Shown here: positions 58,027-64,000 of the stretch, piece after piece
Numbering within the stretch: position 1 is the stretch's first letter
How the letters are laid out: each line of letters opens with the position of its first letter
DNA from: Dama dama
Taxonomy: Eukaryota; Chordata; Mammalia; Artiodactyla; Cervidae
Direction of reading: 5' to 3'
Assembly: GCF_033118175.1 (NCBI RefSeq)
Contig: NC_083685.1
Coordinates: forward strand, 118,552,501 to 118,616,500
DNA length: 64,000 nucleotides
Position numbers and translations under genes: made by a program
Notes under the pieces: model-generated
The model's input: the letters and a program-made list of their open reading frames with translations, nothing else
Told to the model about the DNA's origin: nothing
Database searches by the model: none

Positions 58027-58539
58027 CCTTGGTTTTCCTTTGAAGAATCAAGGAAGATGCAGTGAGGAGGGAAAAAAAGGAACTCAACCAAAACAATTAA
58101 AATAGTTGATTCCTATTTGGATTCAGATTTGAAGATTCATTTTTAAGCTATGAATGCTTTTTTTGGGTACTTTTGGTTCAATTTTATTTAAAAGGAATCA
58201 CTGAAGAGTTTTAGCTGAGGTGCTGGTATTCAGCAAAACCAATTAAAGTCTTGGCTTTTCTTGGTTGAGTTTTTCTGTGTATTAATCAGATCTGACTTAA
58301 AAGTTATTCATTAGGGTGGGGAGGGTCTCATTATGCTAAGAAGCTTTTTCATCCAGATGCAAATCAGAAAAAAGGGAACTTTTGGACATTTTTATATTCT
58401 GACAATGAAAACATATTGCTCAAAAAAAATGTGAATACAACACAGTGTTAACCCACCAGATACACTAGTCAGTTTGCTGTTGTTGTTATTTGAAAAAATC
58501 AAGTGCCCTTTGTATTTCAAGTGGACAACCAACAAGGAC

Positions 58540-58712
58540 AGACTGTATGGCACATGGAAGTCTGCTCAATGTTATGTGTCAGCCTGGATGGGAGGGGGGT
58601 TTTGGGGAGAATGGATACATATACATGTATGCTGAGTTCTTTCACTGTTCACCCGAAATTACCACAACACTGTTAACCGGCAATATCCTAGTACAAAATA
58701 AAAAGTTTAAAG
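58540..58712 (+). mobile_element. L1 3' end
   Basis: GTCAGCCTGGATGGGAGGGG GG ... ATTACCACAACACTGTTAAC ... TACAAAATAAAAAG. Confidence 0.75.
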
Positions 58713-59284
58713 TTGGGGGAAAAAAATCCAAGTACCCTCATTTAACCCTCTTTACTTGAGTAAAACAATTATTTCACAACTTGCATGCATGAAAATGAAG
58801 CAGGTTTTGCAGGTCTGGCTTCATCTGTATAGTTTTTTTTGAAGCAGAAATGTCTTTCACCTTATTCTTGAAACATTTTCACTTGGGATGTTTTTAATGT
58901 TTGTTGAAGTCCTAGAAAGGAAACACAAATTTGCATTTCTTCCATTTGTTTCCTTTGGCAAACTTGTGTCTACAAAGGACATTTCAACCTACTTCCCAAC
59001 TGCTTTTAGTTACCTCCTGTGGTTGAAAGGAAGAGACTCACTCAAAATAGACTCGAAATGAAAGGAGCTTCACATAATGATGGAGCTCTAGGGAATGGCC
59101 AACGTCTCTTTCCCATGAGCTACCTGATTTTTCGCATGGGGCTTTTGTTCGAACTTGCTTGTACCCTCTCTTTTTCTCATGCTTCTTCAGCAGCAGCTTC
59201 CACAACCAGGTGGCAATCTTATTTTTGCATACTTGCCATTGAGCTATAACATATGCCACTTACTGCTACACTTAAAAGAAATGA

Positions 59285-59630
59285 AGCCTGGTGGCCCTGG
59301 TGGCCCAGTGGTAAAGAATCCACTTGCCGATGCAGGAGACACGAGTTCAATCCCTGATCCAGGATGACCCCTGACCCCTGATCCCACATGCCATGGAGCG
59401 ACTAAGCTCGTGTGCCCCAACTATTGAGCCTGTGCTCCCCGGGAAACCGGAACTACTGCGCCCACTTCCTGCAGCTACTGAAGTCTGCACGTCCATGCTC
59501 TGTGCTCCGCAATGAGAAGCCGGAGCACCAGAAGTAGAGAGCAGCCCTGACTCGCTGCAACTAGAGAAAAAGCCCTTGTGGCAACCAAGATGCAGCATAG
59601 CCAAAGATAAATCAAACTGTTTTTAAAAAA
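59285..59630 (+). mobile_element. CHR-1-type SINE, near full length
   Basis: CTGGTGGCCCTGGTGGCCCA ... TGCAACTAGAGAAAAAGCCC ... AAAGATAAATCAAAC, then an A-rich tail. A MIR-like core follows at about 59640-59690. Confidence 0.85.
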
Positions 59631-59789
59631 AGAAATGAAGGCTCAGAAAGATGAAGTGATTTACAAAACATCACACAGCTTTACAAAACTTCTGCTAAAA
59701 AAAAAATGGTACACACGGGAAGCTGTGTTTATTGGCCCATCAGGTATTTTTCCAATAAAATAATCCCTTTAAAATGTCTGACACATGTT

Positions 59790-60720
59790 TAAAAGTGAAT
59801 GGAACTTGAAAACATTTTGCAAAGTGATATAAGCCAAATATTGTATGATTCCATTTATAGCAAATGTCCAGAACAGGCAAATTTATAGGGACAGGAAGTA
59901 GAATAGAGGTTATCAGGAGCTGGAGGGAGGAAGGATAGCGAGTTACTGTTTATCTACAGAGTTTCTGTTTGGGATGATGAAAAATTTCTGGAAATGAGTG
60001 CTGGTGATGCTCACCCAGCACTGTGAATATACTTAATGCCACTGAATTATACACATAAAATATTTAAAGGGATAAATCTTATGTGGTGTATATTTGAGCA
60101 CAATTGAAAAATAGCCTAATAGAAGTTTGACAGCTGTAATGAGCCTGTTGTAATAGAAAGAAAAATTGATATGGCTATTTCCCCCAGTGAAATATTTTCT
60201 TTGTTTTTAAAAGTTTTGTAGGGGTAGGGTGAAGGGGGTGGCATGGGGAGAGGGGCCTTGGTTATAAAGTGATAGTGTAGGGACTTCCCTGGCGGTCCAG
60301 TGGTTAAAACTCTGCGAGGCTGGTGTGGGTGGTATGGGTTGATCCCTGGTTGGTGAACTGTGGTCCCATATGCCACTTGGTGAGATCTAAAACAAATAAA
60401 TAAAGGGACAGAATGAGGGAGTTTTATAGTGATGGAGTAGCTATGTGTGCTGAATGTGACAATAGTTACATGAAGGCACACAAGTGATAAAATTGTATAG
60501 AATCAAACACACATATCAACCAATGTGTGTAAGACTGTGAAATCTGCATAAGCTTTATGGATTGTATCCATGTCAGTTTCCTGGTTGTGGTAAGGTATGG
60601 TAGTTATATAAGCTATTATCACTGGGGGAGGTTTTGTGAAGGGTGTATAGAACATCCATGTACCTTTCTTTGTAACTTCTTTTGAATCTGCAATTATTTC
60701 AAAATAGAAAGCTGACGTCA
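59790..60720 (+). mobile_element. Old L1 3' region split by a CHR-type SINE
   Basis: 59790-60110 (GATTCCATTTATAGCAAATG TCCAGAACAGG...) and 60420-60720 (GGGGGAGGTTTTGTGAAGGG TGTATAG...) read as old L1 3' UTR. A CHR-type SINE occupies 60281-60405. 60721-61239 is unassigned. Confidence 0.6.
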
Positions 60721-61239
60721 ACACACAACACTGACAATAAAAAAAGGAAAGACTGCAGTCAGATTCCAAACTAACCTGAGGCTTCATTTTATACCTTGTC
60801 CTTGTTATGAGAAATGGTCATCCTCCTTGAGAAGAAGGATTCTCTGTCCCTCCAGAAGGACTCTCACGTGGCTCACGAGAGGAGATGCACTCACTGTTAC
60901 CTTCCTTTTTGGGAGCACACGTGCAAACCATCATCACATTCTTTCCAAGAAGTTAAACGAAAGACTTTGAAAGGACTCCGCTCTGTCCTTTAGCCAGGTT
61001 CTGTTAGAATTAGGAAATCACTAATTCCAAAGGAAAATTTTCACGTTTTTACTCCCTTGGTTAAACAAACAAAAAAAGCAAAAAAAATGGATGGCACATA
61101 TATGGTGGTTTCCAGGAAATCCTCAAGTAAAAAATGCATTCAGTGTTTGTTATCAGTGAAAAATGAAAACAAAATGGCTTTACATTGATGTTTGTTCAGA
61201 AACACAGGCACAGACTTTGGAAACAAACTTATGGTTAGC

Positions 61240-61950
61240 AAAGAGGAACGGCTGGGCGGAGGGATGAATATCCACACTCTACTGTTACATAGGATCAATA
61301 ACCAGCTAGGACCTACTGTTTAGCACAGGGAACTCTACTCAGCATTTTGTAATGACCTATATTGGAAAAGAATCTGAGAAAGAATGAATATAGGTATATG
61401 TATAACTCAGCTGGGCTTCCCTGGTGGCTCAGTGGTTAAAGAATCCACCTGCCAATGCAGGAGATGAAGGTTCGATCTTTTCTGGGTTGGAAAGATCCCC
61501 TGGAGAAGGAATTGGCAACCCACTCCAATTATTCTTGCCTAGGAAATCCCATGGACAGAGAAGCCTGCTGGGTTATAGTGTATGGGGTCCCCAAAGAGAT
61601 GGACATGACTTAGTGACTAAACAACAGCAACAAATAATTGAATCACTCTGCTGTATATCTGAAAACTTATACAACATTGTAAATCAACTATGAAAGAAAG
61701 CGGCAGGATGAACGTGTTAGTCACTCAGTTGTGTCCAACTCTTTGCGACTCCATGAACTGTAGCCCACCAGGCTCCTCTGTCCATGGAGTTCTGCAGGAA
61801 AGGATACTGGAGTGGGTTTCCATTTCCTTCTCCAGGAGAATCTTCTCAACCCAGGGACTGAACCCAGGTCTCTGGCACTGCAGGCAGATTCTTTACCTTC
61901 TGAGCCACCAATGCATGTATATTATGCTCCAGTATAAAATAAAAAATAAG
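61240..61950 (+). mobile_element. L1 3' end carrying two Bov-tA SINEs in opposite orientations
   Basis: L1 3' UTR at 61240-61412 (ACCTACTGTTTAGCACAGGG AACTCTACTCAG), 61624-61699 (ACAACATTGTAAATCAACTA) and 61913-61950, interrupted by Bov-tA (+) 61413-61623 and Bov-tA (-) 61700-61912. Confidence 0.88.
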
Positions 61951-62832
61951 TCACCCTGCTTATGTAACTTATATGCAGAGTACATAATGAGAAATGCTGG
62001 GTTGGAGGAAGCACAAGCTGGAATCAAGATTGCCGGGAGAAATATCAATAACCTCAGATAGGCAGATGACACCACCCTTATGGCAGAAAGTGAAGAACAA
62101 CTAAAGAGCCTCTTGATGAAAGTGAAAGAGGAGAGTGAAAAAGTTGGCTTAAAGCTCAACATTCAGAAAACTAAGATCATGGCATCTGGTCCCATCACTT
62201 CATGGCAGATGGGTGGGGAAACAGTGGCAACAGTGGCTGACTTTATTTTTCTGGGCTCCAAAATCACTGCAGATGGATGGTGATTGCAGCCATGAAATTA
62301 AAAGACACTTACTCCTTGGAAGAAAAGCTATGACCAACCTAGACAGCATATTAAAGAGCAGAGACATTACTTTGCCAACAAAGGTCCATCTAGTCAATGC
62401 TATGGTTTTTCCAGTAGTTATGTATGGATGTGAGAGTTGGACTATAAAGAAAGTTGAGTGCAGAAATTGATGCTTTTGAACTGTAGTGTTGGAGAAGACC
62501 CTTGAGAGTCCCTTGGACTGCAAGGAGATCCAACCAGTCCATCCTAAAGGAGATCAGTCCTGGGTGTTCATTGGAAGGACTGATGTTGAAGCTGAAACTC
62601 CAATACTTTGACCACCTGATGCGAAGAACTGATTGATTTGAAAAGACCCTGATGCTGGGAAAGACCGAGGGCAGGAGGAGAAGCGGATGACAGAGGATGA
62701 GATGGTTGGATGGCATCACTGACTCGATGGACATGGGTTTGGGTGGACTCTGGGAGTTGGTGATAGACAGGGAGGCCTGGTGTGCTCTGGCTCATGGGGT
62801 CGCAAAGAGTGAGTGACTGAACTGAACTGAAA
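61951..62832 (+). mobile_element. BovB 3' portion
   Basis: TCACCCTGCTTATGTAACTT ... GAGTGACTGAACTGAACTGA. The catalytic motif is broken: TACGCAGATGAC-type sequence reads AGATAGGCAGATGACACC here, a stop in frame. Confidence 0.93.
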
Positions 62833-63109
62833 AAATTGATGTGTTTCTTCAAATGCAATTACTTATGCTTTTGTTTCTATAGCAGACAATGTTTCTAAGA
62901 TAGGGAAGCCACTGGACATCTAAATAAGTCAGAGGACTTCTTTGTCTAGGTTTGTTCTTCCTCACAGGAACACCCAGAAAGAGGGTATTAAAGATATTAA
63001 ATGAATAAAGGACTTATGTGGGAAATGGATGCTAGCCACTGCTTAGTGAGTTGAGAACAGCGAATTTTTAAAACTGCAAATACTTGTTTAAAAAGACAAA
63101 TGTTCTCAC

Positions 63110-63480
63110 TCATATATTGTCAATGGAATTGTAAATTGGTACAATTTTTCTATGGAGGAGATACTGGCAGCAAATATTCAAAGTCATAAAAATATTTATA
63201 TCCTTTGACTCAGTATTCAATTTCTGGGAATTTATCCAAAACAAATAATTAAAAAGAAGACATAACCTATATTACAAAGATATTCCCAACTACCCTATAT
63301 ATAATAACAAAATCCAGAAAATAACCTATATGCCAAATAATAAGGAACTATTTAAATAAATGATAGATTTCTAACCAAAGTGGAACATTACATAGCTATG
63401 AAAAATGATGGCCATGCTATACACCAAATGTAGTTTAAATAATTCAAAATTCTTGAAGTGTTTGGTAAAAAGATATGCAT
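63110..63480 (+). mobile_element. Old L1 fragment
   Basis: AATGGAATTGTAAATTGGTA CAATTTTTCTATGG ... TTTCTGGGAATTTATCCAAA ... ACATAGCTATGAAAAATGAT, typical of old L1 3' UTRs. 63481-64000 shows no recognised gene. Confidence 0.7.
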
Positions 63481-64000
63481 CTATGAGTTACCTTCCACAG
63501 AAGAAAGGGCAAGTTCCAAAGTACTTAATGAATGTGAAAAGAAAATTCACAATCTGGGTAAAAATGCAAAGAAATGGAATAACTCCAAGATAGGAGTGGG
63601 AAAATTCAGACTTGTAGACGTACTTCTAAATTTTCAAGTTGTGCTCTGGAAAGAAGCACAGCACACATCAATACTGATGACTGGCTTTAAGAACAGACTG
63701 CACAGAGAGTAGCAAGCTATCTTTGGACTGCTCTGAATATAATCCCCCTGTGTGCTGGAGATCACAGAACGATTCCCAAGGGTTGCTGAAGAGCAGTAAA
63801 CTGCCAGCATCTTGCATGCAGAATCCCTTGGGAGCAGGGAAGTTATTTTGGAATACGACTTTTTCAAGATCTGAACAAAGGTTCAGATTTGGCTGTCCTT
63901 GAACACCCTTAAGTGACAGATGACCAAATCTCCTTTCTATAAATTAAAAGAGGGGAAATGATGACTCCTGGTCCTTTGTGCCCGCCTTTAGTGCAGATGG

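Noticed and set aside
62800..64000. PITPNC1 3' UTR or last exon, expected upstream of NOL11 by human synteny
   Set aside because: No PITPNC1 coding sequence is visible; human spacing puts its end at or just beyond the window edge.
1..64000. CRISPR arrays, phage, defence islands or other prokaryotic systems
   Set aside because: The window is plainly mammalian: spliced gene, SINEs and LINEs. The repeated units are retroposons, not spaced direct repeats.

Overview
This window is nuclear DNA from a ruminant artiodactyl, most likely a bovid. It is packed with BovB (RTE-clade) LINE fragments and the SINEs that share BovB 3' ends (Bov-tA, Bov-A2). It also holds tRNA-Glu-derived cetartiodactyl SINEs (called 'CHR-type' here), ruminant L1 3' ends and one gammaretrovirus-like solo LTR. 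Species cannot be fixed from the sequence alone. Nothing bacterial or viral-genomic is present.

The only protein-coding gene I can support is NOL11 on the minus strand. I assembled it as 18 exons between the ATG at 44323 and the stop at 25950. All reading phases join, every intron is GT-AG, and the product is 718 codons; human NOL11 is 719 residues. NOL11 is a nucleolar t-UTP/UTP-A component of the small-subunit processome, linking rDNA transcription to 18S pre-rRNA processing. Intron 14 carries a perfect minor-spliceosome (U12-type) 5' splice site, a good branch site 11 nt from the exon, and a NAGNAG acceptor. The promoter is a CpG-rich block with a perfect TCTCGCGAGA element about 55 bp upstream of the ATG and a YY1-like motif over the start codon. 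A tRNA-Ser(AGA) gene lies 811 bp upstream of the ATG on the same strand.

Layout. 1-25.6 kb: intergenic DNA downstream of NOL11, with nested BovB/SINE insertions, a BovB inverted repeat (8.65-10.37 kb), a perfect 115-bp tandem duplication (14.49-14.72 kb) and a solo LTR inside a BovB copy (16.8-17.3 kb). 25.6-44.4 kb: NOL11, with repeats in its larger introns (intron 1 holds an L1 split by a Bov-tA and a BovB). 44.4-45.2 kb: promoter and tRNA gene. 45.2-64 kb: intergenic DNA upstream of NOL11. It includes a 2.36-kb BovB copy with target-site duplications and a long reverse-transcriptase reading frame, several inverted SINE pairs, a palindromic MITE-like element and old L1 pieces. By human synteny the flanking genes should be BPTF (low-coordinate side) and PITPNC1 (high-coordinate side). 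I saw no exon of either.

I did not find a previously undescribed biological system. The most useful observations are the U12-type intron, the promoter architecture with its neighbouring tRNA gene, and several structural oddities made by retroposons.
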